DNA of 64,000 nucleotides from UBA12481 sp942493265 (GTDB taxonomy: Bacteria; Bacteroidota; Bacteroidia; Bacteroidales; UBA12481). Below, in pieces: positions 8,025 to 16,881 of the stretch. The position numbers and the translations under genes are program-made. Every line of letters starts with the position of its first letter. Position 1 is the stretch's first letter. A model generated the notes under the pieces. The model ran no database searches, was not told the origin of the DNA, and worked only from the letters and a program-made list of their open reading frames with translations. The DNA is taken from assembly GCA_942493265.1 (NCBI GenBank), contig OW818688.1, positions 3,720,001 through 3,784,000 on the forward strand, read 5' to 3'.

Positions 8025-8587
8025 TGGATAATTTCCGCTACATCATTACCGGCGGACCCGGATCCGGAAAAACGTCATTGGTTGAGGCACTTCAGGACCT
8101 GGGTTATACCGGATTCCCCGAAATTGCCAGAAAACTGATAGAGGAAGGGTTCACGGCTCCAATCCGGGCAACCAGGGCTGATTCGGGGCGTTTTTTCGAC
8201 CAAATATTAAGCAATCGTATTTCTTTCCATCAGGAGACAAAGGGCTCTGAAATCGCCTTTTATGATCGCGGCATACCGGATTCGGCAGCATATTTCAGGT
8301 TTCAGAACCTGAAAGTGCCTGATATTCTATCCGCCGCAATTGAAAAGTACCGTTACCATCCCGTAGTCTTTGCAGCCCCGCCATGGGAAATGATCTATTC
8401 CAATGATGAGGTGAGAAGGGAAACTTTTTCCGAATGCGTAAGACTTTATGAACTGACTGTGGAGGAATACCAGCGTGTGGGTTATACGATTATTGAACTT
8501 CCAAAGGCACCGCTGGAGCGGCGGATAGCGGAAGTATTGAGTTTAACGGACATACCGCCGTTTACTGAGCCACGAAATGATAGATGA
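8024..8587 (+). CDS. Small P-loop NTPase (AAA_28-like)
   Basis: The start is GTG, overlapping the previous stop by one base; the protein has 187 residues. Residues 8-18 (ITGGPGSGKTS) are a Walker A motif, and FYDRGIPDSAAYF is the second conserved block of the AAA_28/NadR-like kinase group. The size and the C-terminal VRLYELTVEEYQRVGY helix fit this family of putative nucleotide kinases. The substrate is unknown. The last 26 bp overlap the 3' end of the convergent TonB-like gene. Confidence 0.8.
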   Translation: MDNFRYIITGGPGSGKTSLVEALQDLGYTGFPEIARKLIEEGFTAPIRATRADSGRFFDQILSNRISFHQETKGSEIAFYDRGIPDSAAYFRFQNLKVPDILSAAIEKYRYHPVVFAAPPWEMIYSNDEVRRETFSECVRLYELTVEEYQRVGYTIIELPKAPLERRIAEVLSLTDIPPFTEPRNDR

Positions 8588-9323
8588 TGTATCCCTGCTG
8601 AAGATTTTTGGCATCCGTACTGAAGTTGAACCGGGTTTTCTGGGCGGCATCCTTGGCGGCATCGAGGAAGCAGGGGTCCTGGGTATCGGTGCCTGATTTG
8701 TTGATGGTGGTGAGTTCAACTTTTCCCCGTTGTCCCACACGGATATCCACCTGAACGGTTGCACCGCCTTTGCACTTATAAACCGGGATCGGCAGGTAGG
8801 CAACCTTACGCCCGTCGAGCTTGAAATAGATGTTGGTCGGTCCTTTGTATACCTGTTCCTCCTCGATCTTTTCAGCTTTATAAAAATCGATCGGTTTAGC
8901 TTCAGTTTTGGGAAGTTCCTTGTCGTTCGGATCCAAGTCATTTTCCCTGATAATATCCTTTACCGCCTGGCTCACCCTTTTCTGAGCCTCCCGTTCGGCG
9001 GCCCGGTTTGAAACTTTGTAATCTTTATAGTCGTCGTACTTCTCAACCTTATCCTCTTCCTGATTAACGGCAATGTTCCGGGCCTGGCGTGCAGGGGATT
9101 TTAACCGGCTATCCGGATCGGGTTTCTGGATTTCCAGTTTCTGAATTTCCTCAAATACCTTAAGATCAATGTAGATGATATTATCCTGGGCAGTTTTGAC
9201 ATTGTCAACTCGGATAAAGAGTATCACAATAAGCAGCACCATATGAAAAAGGACGGTACCTGTAATACCGTACTTTTTTTCTGACCACATCTGTGTGAAT
9301 GTCTTATCTGACAATCTTTTCAA
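8562..9323 (-). CDS. TonB-like protein, single N-terminal membrane helix
   Basis: The protein has up to 253 residues, starting with TTG at 9323. An ATG at 9290 (MWSEKKYG) is the alternative. A hydrophobic helix at about residues 21-39 (GTVLFHMVLLIVILFIRVD) anchors it in the inner membrane. A charged linker of about 120 residues reaches into the periplasm. The end (GGATVQVDIRVGQRGKVEL...FLDAAKDAAQKTRF) follows the TonB C-terminal pattern of strand, conserved helix and strand. Typical TonB linkers are richer in Pro-Glu and Pro-Lys. It may energise an outer-membrane receptor, but no receptor is coded nearby. Confidence 0.72.
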   Translation of the reverse strand: MKRLSDKTFTQMWSEKKYGITGTVLFHMVLLIVILFIRVDNVKTAQDNIIYIDLKVFEEIQKLEIQKPDPDSRLKSPARQARNIAVNQEEDKVEKYDDYKDYKVSNRAAEREAQKRVSQAVKDIIRENDLDPNDKELPKTEAKPIDFYKAEKIEEEQVYKGPTNIYFKLDGRKVAYLPIPVYKCKGGATVQVDIRVGQRGKVELTTINKSGTDTQDPCFLDAAKDAAQKTRFNFSTDAKNLQQGYIIYHFVAQ

Positions 9324-9379
9324 AGCTTTAAGATCTTTTTATGAAGGCCTAAAAGTAGTAATTTAACTGATGGATAAAA

Positions 9380-9413
9380 AAGGGGGATGCCCTGAAAATG
9401 GCATCCCCCTTGA
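9380..9413 (-). terminator. Rho-independent terminator (minus strand)
   Basis: GGGGGATGCC and GGCATCCCCC pair around a short loop. On the minus strand the hairpin runs into TTTTTTATCC. It closes the transcript of the repeat-rich gene that ends at 9435. Confidence 0.85.
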
Positions 9414-9434
9414 ATCTCTGCTGAAGCTGGAGCT

Positions 9435-10694
9435 TTAGTACTTTCTGATCTGATCCTGGTCACGTACGATGATCTCAGCTTTACCTTCCCACATATTGAT
9501 CAAACCTACCACCCACACATATTCATCTTCGAAATACCATTTCGGACTCATGCTCAGATCCCTTGCAATATATTTCGGAATCACGATACTGATGTCCTGA
9601 TAGGGGAACGGGGCGCCAATGTAGAGAATATAGTTCTCATCCTCAGGCGAGTAATAAACCTCGTCAACTTTTCCGTAAACCCTTCTTACGGTTCCGGCAT
9701 ATTCCTGGGCTTCATAAGCCGAGATGGTTTCAATCGAACTGCCGAATTCCATATCCCAACGGTTATGAGTCGGGTAGTAGTACATAAATCTATGGAACAG
9801 TAACGGGGTCCAAATCAGGTCGATATGATGCGGAGCGCGATAATAGTACCTTGACCTGCGAACCTCCCAGGGAACCGGAACATAGCGGTTGTGATAGTGG
9901 TTAATCACCCGAATATTTCTGTGGCTGTACCAGTTATGATATTCGCGGTAATCGCGGCGGAATTCATCAGATCTTCTTAAGTTTTCATAATTATCGTAAT
10001 CCAGTTTGTACTTGCGTGAAGCAAATACTTCATCATTCTGGTGGCGTACAACGGTTCCGTCATCACGGGTCAGGGTACCCTTGCCTTCGCGGTAAACCCT
10101 TGAAGCTGAAGAGGACGGGGCTTTGAAGTCGCGGTTATCAGAATTTCCGTTTTCGCGGGCAGTCCGGGTGGAACCTGATCTGTTTTCCGGCCGGGTGATG
10201 GTATTCCCCTGACGGTTTTCGGAATTACCGGATTTGTTTTCCGGACGGGTTACCGAGGTTCCCTGACGGCGTTCTGCATTTCCGGATTCAACCCTGCGCT
10301 GACCACTGTTCTGCTGTACGCGGTTCTGATCCTGTCCGCTGCGGGTTGACTGGGTGCTTCGGGTAGCCTGTGGTCGGTCAGTACTTCGGGTTTCGACCCG
10401 GGTACGGCTGGATTCATTATTGCTCCGGGTGGCCTGTGGCCGCTCAGCACTCCTGGTTTCTACCCGTGAACGATTGGATTCATTATTGCTCCGGGTAGCT
10501 TGTGGCTTTTCGGAACTTCTGGTTTCAACGCGTGAACGGGTAGCTTTCGAATCAGATCTTGATGCTGAACGCTGTACCGATTCTTTTTTAGCACTGCTTT
10601 TTTCGCTTTTGCTTTCTCTTGCTGACCTGGTTGCCTGCGGGTAAGCAGTCATACCGGCTATCAGGATCATGGCTAAGATTAAATAGTTTTTCAT
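9435..10694 (-). CDS. Exported Ser/Arg-rich repeat protein with OB-like C-terminus
   Basis: From the ATG at 10694 the protein has 419 residues. The ORF continues upstream to 10748, but only the downstream Met begins a signal peptide (MKNYLILAMILIAGMTAYPQ). Residues 21-190 are low complexity. RVETRS recurs at about 55, 77 and 99, a 22-residue tandem repeat (66 bp in DNA), followed by a second set built on TRPEN. Then comes a Tyr/His/Arg-rich middle (HNWYSHRNIRVINHYHNRY). The last 80 residues (YGKVDEVYYSPEDENYILYIG...) look like the small OB fold found in extracytoplasmic proteins. I do not recognise a named family. The charge and export suggest a cell-envelope role. Confidence 0.65.
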   Translation of the reverse strand: MKNYLILAMILIAGMTAYPQATRSARESKSEKSSAKKESVQRSASRSDSKATRSRVETRSSEKPQATRSNNESNRSRVETRSAERPQATRSNNESSRTRVETRSTDRPQATRSTQSTRSGQDQNRVQQNSGQRRVESGNAERRQGTSVTRPENKSGNSENRQGNTITRPENRSGSTRTARENGNSDNRDFKAPSSSASRVYREGKGTLTRDDGTVVRHQNDEVFASRKYKLDYDNYENLRRSDEFRRDYREYHNWYSHRNIRVINHYHNRYVPVPWEVRRSRYYYRAPHHIDLIWTPLLFHRFMYYYPTHNRWDMEFGSSIETISAYEAQEYAGTVRRVYGKVDEVYYSPEDENYILYIGAPFPYQDISIVIPKYIARDLSMSPKWYFEDEYVWVVGLINMWEGKAEIIVRDQDQIRKY

Positions 10695-10763
10695 GGTATT
10701 GGACTTTGGATGTTTTCTAATACCTGATATAATCAAATGACTTGCCAAAACAGATCAAAATCC

Positions 10764-10797
10764 CCAACTATGCTAAAAAACTGACTAATCGGGGCAT
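10764..10797 (-). terminator. Possible weak terminator after the OCD-family gene
   Basis: CCCC and GGGG arms with an imperfect extension enclose a 15-nt loop. On the minus strand they are followed by ATTTTGATC. The stem is imperfect and the T-run short. Confidence 0.3.
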
Positions 10798-10832
10798 TTC
10801 AGTTGATAAACGGGTACCGGATCTTCGCTTTT

Positions 10833-11795
10833 CTACAGATAAAAGCTCTCTCCGGCATCCAGACGAATTGCTTTTTCATAAAACCATTGGGCGGTATACA
10901 GATCAAACAGAGCCATTCCAACCAGTTTAAACAGGGTGGTACTTTGAGCGCTGGCTGTTACTTTGCCCCTGATCAGTGATCCAAGCGGAATCACCTGCTT
11001 TTGTTTCAGCAGTCCCATCTCGATCGGATGAATCAGGTCGCCCGACTCTTCGAGCGCAAATCTTACGTCCACAAAGCAGTGGTCGATGAGCTTAAAAAGG
11101 GAATCAGGCAACTCCCTCATCTGAGGTTTATAGGACCCGATGGCAATGATGTGCTTATTTCTCAGCAGGTCGGGATTATCAGGAAGAACAGGCTTATTTG
11201 AATTTGTTGCCGTAATGATTATCTCCGAATGTTCGAGCAGCTCCTCGGGTGTTGCAACCCTGATCAGCTGAACTTCAGGTAGTGATGAGGCCAGACAAGC
11301 GATAAAGCTCTGAGCACGTTCAGCATATTTATCCAGTATGTAGATCTTTTCAATCGGACGCACCTGGCAGGCAGCCAGAATCTGGTGCATGCCCTGAACT
11401 CCGGCACCGATCAATCCAAGTGTTTTTACATTTTCGGCGGTTGTATACCGGATGCCGGCGGCCGAAACTGCGGCGGTGCGTATGGCCGTTAGCTTGGCAC
11501 CATTGAGAAGGGCAAGCGGCTCACCGGTTTCCGCATTATTCAGGATTACCACTCCTTTGATGACGGGCTCATTTTTAGCCGGATTATCCGGAAACAAGCT
11601 CACCAGCTTGGTGCTGAAATACTTGCCGCTCTGGGCAGGCATTAAAAGCAGTGTATTATTGGCGAAACCCATCCCAACCCGGTCGGGCATAACGAAATCA
11701 CCATCCTCATAGGCGATCATAGCCTTTATCATCTGATCAATCAAACCGGACCAATCGGTTAGTTGTGCCAGTGCGGATTCATTTAATATTAACAT
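10833..11795 (-). CDS. Ornithine cyclodeaminase / mu-crystallin family dehydrogenase
   Basis: The protein has 320 residues, the usual family length. An N-terminal dimerisation and substrate part contains YFSTKLVSLFPDNP and GEPLALLNGAKLTAIRTAAVSA, the conserved Lys/Arg substrate-binding stretch. The Rossmann domain has LGLIGAGVQGMHQ (GAGxQ type, NAD(P)-binding). The family includes ornithine cyclodeaminase, archaeal-type alanine dehydrogenase and opine enzymes; sequence alone does not separate them. It starts 10 bp after the L-serine dehydratase gene on the same strand. Reductive amination of the pyruvate and ammonia released by that enzyme to alanine would fit, but this is inference. Confidence 0.85.
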   Translation of the reverse strand: MLILNESALAQLTDWSGLIDQMIKAMIAYEDGDFVMPDRVGMGFANNTLLLMPAQSGKYFSTKLVSLFPDNPAKNEPVIKGVVILNNAETGEPLALLNGAKLTAIRTAAVSAAGIRYTTAENVKTLGLIGAGVQGMHQILAACQVRPIEKIYILDKYAERAQSFIACLASSLPEVQLIRVATPEELLEHSEIIITATNSNKPVLPDNPDLLRNKHIIAIGSYKPQMRELPDSLFKLIDHCFVDVRFALEESGDLIHPIEMGLLKQKQVIPLGSLIRGKVTASAQSTTLFKLVGMALFDLYTAQWFYEKAIRLDAGESFYL

Positions 11796-11805
11796 AGTAT
11801 CAGGA

Positions 11806-13419
11806 TTAGAGTTGAGAATTTTTTATGTAATCGATATCGGCAATCGCTGCTTCCATCCTGCGGGAGGTGGCGGTATCCGACAGTCCTCCGATAGCGGTAC
11901 AGCGCAATGAACACGGCATGGCATGGCCAACGGCGAGCATGGTAAGAATGGTTTCATTAAGCGGGATAACTGCCTGTATTCCACCTAAAATCATATTGGC
12001 AGAAGTAAGGGCGTTTGCGGCTGCATTGGCATTGCGGCTCAAACAAGGGATTTCCACCCGGTTGGCAACCGGATCGCATACCAATCCCATCACATTCTGC
12101 AAGGCGACGGAAGCAGCATCAAAAGCCTGAATGGCACTGCCGCCGGTCATTTCAACCAATCCTGCGGCAGCCATTGCTGCGCCGGCACCGGTTTCGGCCT
12201 GACAACCGGCAACTTCCGCTGCAAAGGTTGCCTCCATGGCGATGAAAAGTCCGGCTAAACCCGCTGCCCAGAATCCATCCAACAAGGATTTATCATCTTT
12301 TGTATAATCGGCCAGACCGATCAGCGTGCCGGGCAATCCTCCGCATGCTCCGGCCGTAGGCGCGGCAATCACAACACCCATGCTGCTTTTAACTTCCATC
12401 AGGGCAGTTGAATAGGCGATCATCAGGTTCAGCGGACCGGCCTCTATCAGATTGCCATTATGATATTGTTTGAGAAAACCGGGCGACTGGGAGCCAATCA
12501 GGCGGTCGGCATAACGGGTGCCGTTCAGTCCGGCCTGTATCCCATTTCTCCAGATGCTGATCAGGTTTTCCATCATTCTGTCGAGTACTTCAATCGGATA
12601 GCCCGACCGCGCAGATTCGAACCTGCGGGCAAGCTGACTGGCAGGAAGTGCAAGCAGATCAGGGTTTTTCAGCAATTCTTCCAGACTGGTAAACGGCAGC
12701 GCAGTGGTTGTCTGGCCGGGTATGGGCATTACAGGATTCAGTATCCTGTAAAAACGGAAACAGGATTCCAGTACCGGAAGATGCGGGTTGAGGTCGGGAG
12801 GTGTTGTAAAACGATAGATCACAGCACTTTCCTGTTCTTTATTCGTCCAGATGCTCCCGGCATATTCGGGGATTGACGTGATGAGATCTTCAATCTGCTT
12901 ACGGTCCAGGCAATCTGAAGAATCTTTTAATATGGCGAATAATACCAGGTCATCACCCAGCAGATTAACCGGAAAACCCATCAGGTCAATCATACGGATC
13001 ATTCCGCCGCCAGTGGAGATTGCTGTTGCGGTAACCTCATTTCCGGCAACATCCCTGAGCGTACTTTTATAGGTATTCGGGTGATCAGCCGGGTAATCGG
13101 TGATATGAAAAGAGATATCGACGCCCGAGTTTTTTGCAATAACCAGCGAATCCGGCATAGCCGGATCGAGTATGTCCATTCCAAGCAATCCGGTTGCCAA
13201 ACCGATATCAGAACCTTGCGTATGGTAAGTGGTGGCCAGAGAGCCCCCGGGATGAAACTCGAAAACGGCCGAATTGAAATTCTGTCCGGCCAAATCCCTC
13301 AACAAGGATCCAATTCTGTAAGAACCAGCGGTATGTGAACTTGACGGACCCCTCATGACCGGACCCAGCACATCATTGAAGATACTCGGTGTAGTTGTTG
13401 GCATAGTTAACTCATTCAT
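11806..13419 (-). CDS. L-serine ammonia-lyase, iron-sulfur type, single chain
   Basis: From the ATG at 13419 the protein has 537 residues; 13404 is an alternative start. The N-terminal half carries the beta-domain signature GPVMRGPSSSHTAGSYRIG. The C-terminal half is the alpha domain, with SMGVVIAAPTAGACGGLPG, CDPVANRVEIPC and MPCSLRC, which provide the cysteines for a 4Fe-4S cluster. It converts L-serine to pyruvate and ammonia in the cytoplasm and is typically oxygen-sensitive. The two domains are separate subunits in some bacteria and fused here, with a longer linker than in the roughly 455-residue SdaA type. It is the first gene of a two-gene unit with the OCD-family enzyme. Confidence 0.93.
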   Translation of the reverse strand: MNELTMPTTTPSIFNDVLGPVMRGPSSSHTAGSYRIGSLLRDLAGQNFNSAVFEFHPGGSLATTYHTQGSDIGLATGLLGMDILDPAMPDSLVIAKNSGVDISFHITDYPADHPNTYKSTLRDVAGNEVTATAISTGGGMIRMIDLMGFPVNLLGDDLVLFAILKDSSDCLDRKQIEDLITSIPEYAGSIWTNKEQESAVIYRFTTPPDLNPHLPVLESCFRFYRILNPVMPIPGQTTTALPFTSLEELLKNPDLLALPASQLARRFESARSGYPIEVLDRMMENLISIWRNGIQAGLNGTRYADRLIGSQSPGFLKQYHNGNLIEAGPLNLMIAYSTALMEVKSSMGVVIAAPTAGACGGLPGTLIGLADYTKDDKSLLDGFWAAGLAGLFIAMEATFAAEVAGCQAETGAGAAMAAAGLVEMTGGSAIQAFDAASVALQNVMGLVCDPVANRVEIPCLSRNANAAANALTSANMILGGIQAVIPLNETILTMLAVGHAMPCSLRCTAIGGLSDTATSRRMEAAIADIDYIKNSQL

Positions 13420-13493
13420 AAAATTATAGCACAATGTAACTTCTAAAGCAATAGCATTTTTGTAACTTAACAAAATAACTTAATGCAAACGAC

Positions 13494-15428
13494 ATGAAAA
13501 ACATTACCATCACTTTAGTTTTTTTTGCCCTGGTCTGCACTTCATACGGACAGACCGTGCGTAATGCCGGAATTGCTCCACCTTCGAAAGGCAGTCCGGA
13601 AACAGCAAGCAACTACATTCCAAATCCATCGCTACTGAAAGGAGGGGGAGATATTTTCTGGACCGAGGAATTTGACTGGGCCGACTCCACAAGCCAGATC
13701 GGATGGCTGCTGCCGGCAGGATGGTCCATTTTAGATCCCGATGACATCGGATACAACTGGCATTGGGCTATCGATTCCTTAAAGGGGGCTTATGTGAGTG
13801 AGCCGCCGCTGAATTCCCTGTCGAAAGCTAACGGCTATCTGGCTTTGAACCTGGGGAAATACAATCAGGATTTTGGCAATTACAATGATTATCTTAAAGT
13901 TAACAGCTCCATTATCAGTCCGCCAATCGACTGCAGTGCGCATTCTTCCGTTCTGGTCAGGCTTGCACAAAGTTTCAGGTACTGGTCAGAAGCGGAAATG
14001 ATTTTCGAAGTCACCAATGACAAAGGGGTTCACTGGGCCCAGTTTGATATGAAAATGGGAACCTTATACAGTGAACGCGTGGGAGGAATCGCAGCTGGAG
14101 AAAAGGTCGACCTGTACCTGAACCTCACTGATGTTGCCGCCGGTTTGCCGGAGGTTCAGTTCAGGATCACCTGGCGTAATGCCCGACTGTATTTTTGGAT
14201 GATCGACGACATTGTATTAATGGAAGGTTGGGAAAATGATTTGCAAATGCTTTATTATGAGGCAAATTACGATAATGGCACGGCAGATAAGGAAGGATTT
14301 TTCTATGCAGTTCCGAAAACCCAGCTCTCGGGATACAATATGATGGGAATTGTCAGGAATTTTGGAAATGCAGAACAATGGGGTACTCATTTAAATGTTC
14401 AGGTGACCAAAAATAACCAGCAGATATTCAATGAAAATACGGTACCCTACGTGTTTTATCCTTCGATTACCGATACTTTCAGGATTCAGGATCAATTTAT
14501 TCCGGAGGAATATGGCCACTACAAGATGGATTTCACGGTTAAAATGGATAATGAAGATGAAAGGCCCGGCGATAACTTCGCTACGATTCCGTTCCACGTG
14601 ACCGACAGCCTGTTTTCCCGTTGTGATGATCATCCAGAGCTTTCATTCTCCACCTGGGGATGGTATACCTACCAGCATGAAGGCGATCTGATGGGAACGT
14701 GGTATACGCTGAAAAAGGATGCAGAAATCAACAGTATATCCGGATACATCAACAATGCTGATATCAGGAGCAGCTTCAGGTTTGTGCTGATGGGTTACAA
14801 TGCAGAGGAGGATACGCCTTATGAGTTGCTCGGATCAGAATTAATGCCGATGGACTCCACCATACTCAAAAACCATTGGGTAACGCTGCCGATGATCAAG
14901 GACGGTGAAGGGGAATTCCTGGTGGCGGATAATTCCTACCTGGTATGCATTGAATTCTGGAACAACCTTGACTTTCAGGAAGCGTATGATTCACACAGAT
15001 ATTCAATTGGTTCCGACAGGAGCAATTTTTATCCGAGCGGGAAAAGCTGGTTTATTCAATCTGAAGATAAAACATGGTATTCAAGCGGGACTGATCTGTT
15101 TATGTTGAGGATGAATCTGAATGATCACAGCAATCTTATTGATGGCATTGGCAATCCGGCGCTTAATGTGAATTCGGTATCGCAGAATTATCCGAATCCA
15201 TTTACGGCAGAAACTACCATTGAATATTCTATCAGTCAGCTATCGGATATTCAAATAGATATCCGCGATATAACCGGAAGACTGATCTGGAATCAGAATT
15301 TTATGAAAATACCTGCAGGGAACCATTCCATTCAGCTCGATGGAAACATGTTTCAGCCGGGTACTTACCTGTATACTATTACCGGTAAGGGGTTTACTGA
15401 AACAAAGAGAATGACGGTGAGTAATTAG
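13494..15428 (+). CDS. T9SS-sorted exported protein, unknown function
   Basis: The protein has 644 residues. A signal peptide ends at SYGQ (17-20). Residues 50-250 (IFWTEEFDW...GWSILDPDDIGYNWHW) resemble the beta-sandwich 'choice-of-anchor' modules often found after a signal peptide in secreted Bacteroidota proteins. A second beta-rich region covers about 250-540. Residues 560-644 start with SQNYPNPFTAETTIEYSI and end TETKRMTVSN, a textbook type A T9SS sorting domain. It is exported and probably surface-attached. No catalytic motif is visible, so a binding or adhesive role is possible. It is divergent from the serine dehydratase gene. Confidence 0.8.
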   Translation: MKNITITLVFFALVCTSYGQTVRNAGIAPPSKGSPETASNYIPNPSLLKGGGDIFWTEEFDWADSTSQIGWLLPAGWSILDPDDIGYNWHWAIDSLKGAYVSEPPLNSLSKANGYLALNLGKYNQDFGNYNDYLKVNSSIISPPIDCSAHSSVLVRLAQSFRYWSEAEMIFEVTNDKGVHWAQFDMKMGTLYSERVGGIAAGEKVDLYLNLTDVAAGLPEVQFRITWRNARLYFWMIDDIVLMEGWENDLQMLYYEANYDNGTADKEGFFYAVPKTQLSGYNMMGIVRNFGNAEQWGTHLNVQVTKNNQQIFNENTVPYVFYPSITDTFRIQDQFIPEEYGHYKMDFTVKMDNEDERPGDNFATIPFHVTDSLFSRCDDHPELSFSTWGWYTYQHEGDLMGTWYTLKKDAEINSISGYINNADIRSSFRFVLMGYNAEEDTPYELLGSELMPMDSTILKNHWVTLPMIKDGEGEFLVADNSYLVCIEFWNNLDFQEAYDSHRYSIGSDRSNFYPSGKSWFIQSEDKTWYSSGTDLFMLRMNLNDHSNLIDGIGNPALNVNSVSQNYPNPFTAETTIEYSISQLSDIQIDIRDITGRLIWNQNFMKIPAGNHSIQLDGNMFQPGTYLYTITGKGFTETKRMTVSN

Positions 15429-15446
15429 TGACAGTAAGTAATCAGG

Positions 15447-15986
15447 TTACTTTTGGAGATCGGCGGACAACAGTTCGCCGATCTTTTTTTTGAGGGCTTC
15501 AAATTCAACCGTATCGTACAACCGGGTAAGGAAAACGATTTTACCGGTGCGGTCAATAATAATATTACGGGTTACGCCGGCAGATTTTTCGGCGAATTTT
15601 GTGAATATTCCGGAATCTTCATCCAGGGCAAGAGGGTAGGAGATCTTCATGGTTTTGGCGAATTCCTTAACCTTTTCGATCGGTTCACCCCGATCAATAC
15701 CAATGAGGACCAGGCCTTTATCTTTGTAAACTTTCCAGATATCGCTTTCAATAAACGGCATTTCCTTCCGGCAAACTCCGCACCAGCTGGCGGTGAATTG
15801 AAGCATGACCACCTTGCCTTTCAAATCATTGATTGATAATATCTTACCATCAGTATACTTAATGGTAAATTCAGGAACCTGATCACCAACCTTAACAATA
15901 TAACCCCTCGAATCTAATGTCTGTGCCAGTAAGGTTAATCCACTAAAAAACAACACTATAACGAGAAAATGACGCAAAATTTTCAT
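15447..15986 (-). CDS. TlpA-like thioredoxin-fold oxidoreductase
   Basis: The protein has 179 residues. Residues 1-22 are a signal peptide. The thioredoxin core has VVMLQFTASWCGVCRKEMP, with the redox pair Cys69 and Cys72 in W-C-G-V-C, then GLVLIGIDRGE and TRNIIIDRTGKIV. It acts in the periplasm, reducing or exchanging disulfides in exported proteins or cytochromes. Its last codons overlap, on the other strand, the terminator of the T9SS gene that ends at 15428. Confidence 0.9.
   Translation of the reverse strand: MKILRHFLVIVLFFSGLTLLAQTLDSRGYIVKVGDQVPEFTIKYTDGKILSINDLKGKVVMLQFTASWCGVCRKEMPFIESDIWKVYKDKGLVLIGIDRGEPIEKVKEFAKTMKISYPLALDEDSGIFTKFAEKSAGVTRNIIIDRTGKIVFLTRLYDTVEFEALKKKIGELLSADLQK
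15458..15491 (+). terminator. Rho-independent terminator inside the opposing gene's 3' end
   Basis: GATCGGCG (15458-15465) pairs with CGCCGATC (15476-15483), followed by eight T. It serves the + strand T9SS gene but lies within the coding sequence of the convergent TlpA-like gene, whose stop is at 15447-15449. Confidence 0.85.
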
Positions 15987-16013
15987 AATCAGAAGGATAG
16001 GGGAGTTAAATAA

Positions 16014-16697
16014 TTAATTTTTCAGGCAGCGGACTGAAAATCCACCGCTTTTAGCGTACAGGCTTCGTCCGAATTCAGGATAATTATAACCCAGGTCGCG
16101 AACCCAGCAGGCGTTTGTGGTATCGCTGATTGTTGCAGTCCAGAATCCGGCATTATTTCCCAGCAAAAAGAATCCGCCGTCATTATCGCGGTAACCGCCG
16201 GGTTTTCCGTTAAATCCGCTGGAATTATCACCGTTGCCGTTTTCGTTCCAGCCGCTCTTTGATTTCATTTGCGTTCCGGCGAGGGAATCTCCATCCAGCA
16301 GACCGGTCAGCACATCAAATTCCGCATCTGAAGGAAGATGCCATCCATCCGGGCAAACAGCCATGGCCATCGGCCAGTTGTATAAAACCCCGTATGACTG
16401 GTAGTTATCGGTTTCCTTTGCGGTATTTACGAAAGTGCTTTCATAACCATAAACATAGCACAGGGAAATTGAATCAGAACCTTCGGCAGAGGGACTGACA
16501 TCCGGCAGATAAGCCAGGTTTTCCGACATCCAGATTTGATAGCCGATCTTTTCCCATTGGTAAGTTTTATTATCCCGGAGATCCTCGAAAGTTCCTTTAT
16601 TGGAATCAAACGGATCTTTGGAGCAGCTGTAACCGAAAAATAAACCAGCAGCAATAATCAGTACGATCTGCTTAAAGTTTAAATTATCCTCAACCAT
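16014..16697 (-). CDS. FISUMP-domain lipoprotein
   Basis: The protein has 227 residues. The N-terminal hydrophobic stretch ends in FFGYSCSKD, a signal peptidase II site. The rest is one FISUMP (Fibrobacter succinogenes major paralogous) domain: FEDLRDNKTYQWEKIGYQIWMSENLAYLP, then YGVLYNWPMAM, CPDGWHLPSDAEF, SGFNGKPGGYRD and SVRCLKN at the end. Such domains occur in surface lipoproteins of Bacteroidota and Fibrobacteres; their molecular role is not established. Two more FISUMP proteins occur at 26.9 and 30.9 kb. Confidence 0.88.
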   Translation of the reverse strand: MVEDNLNFKQIVLIIAAGLFFGYSCSKDPFDSNKGTFEDLRDNKTYQWEKIGYQIWMSENLAYLPDVSPSAEGSDSISLCYVYGYESTFVNTAKETDNYQSYGVLYNWPMAMAVCPDGWHLPSDAEFDVLTGLLDGDSLAGTQMKSKSGWNENGNGDNSSGFNGKPGGYRDNDGGFFLLGNNAGFWTATISDTTNACWVRDLGYNYPEFGRSLYAKSGGFSVRCLKN

Positions 16698-16726
16698 GTT
16701 ATTGTCTGTTTATGAGGTTTCGAAGT

Positions 16727-16770
16727 TAAAAAAAATTGTCCGGCAACCTTTACAAGATTGCCGGACAATT
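16727..16770 (-). terminator. Strong terminator on the minus strand with no coding gene upstream
   Basis: A 13-bp perfect stem, AATTGTCCGGCAA with its complement, encloses an 11-nt loop and precedes TTTTTTTT on the minus strand. The only sequence it can terminate is the noncoding stretch 16771-16880. Confidence 0.8.
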
Positions 16771-16878
16771 GCAATACAGATGGGAGCACTTTCGGAGGAA
16801 GGGTCTCTGTTTCCCAGGAGAGTCATGAAGGTCGGTGCACCCGTGGACCTTAAGGGCATACAGTAACAACTGGCTAAT
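16727..16878 (-). ncRNA. Candidate small RNA, unidentified
   Basis: No ORF lies between the FISUMP gene and the histidine kinase gene, but the minus strand has a complete transcription unit. A TACTTTTG -7 element lies at 16889-16882. About 105 nt of GC-richer sequence follow, with two small hairpins: AAGGTC/GACCTT around 16840 and a CTCT/AGAG hairpin around 16820. A 13-bp perfect hairpin (16734-16746 with 16758-16770) is then followed by eight T on that strand. The RNA would be about 145-150 nt. I compared it with 4.5S RNA, because of a CTCTGTTTCCCAGG stretch on the + strand, and with 6S RNA, and could establish neither. The downstream FISUMP gene could also be reached by readthrough. Confidence 0.5.
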
Positions 16879-16881
16879 ACT

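Noticed and set aside
12460..12876. 138-codon ORF on the + strand
   Set aside because: It lies fully inside the L-serine dehydratase gene on the other strand and has no promoter or family features.
16771..16880. 4.5S (SRP) RNA on the + strand
   Set aside because: A CTCTGTTTCCCAGG stretch recalls the SRP RNA, but the conserved GGAA tetraloop and AGCAGCC partner are missing, and the terminator is on the other strand.
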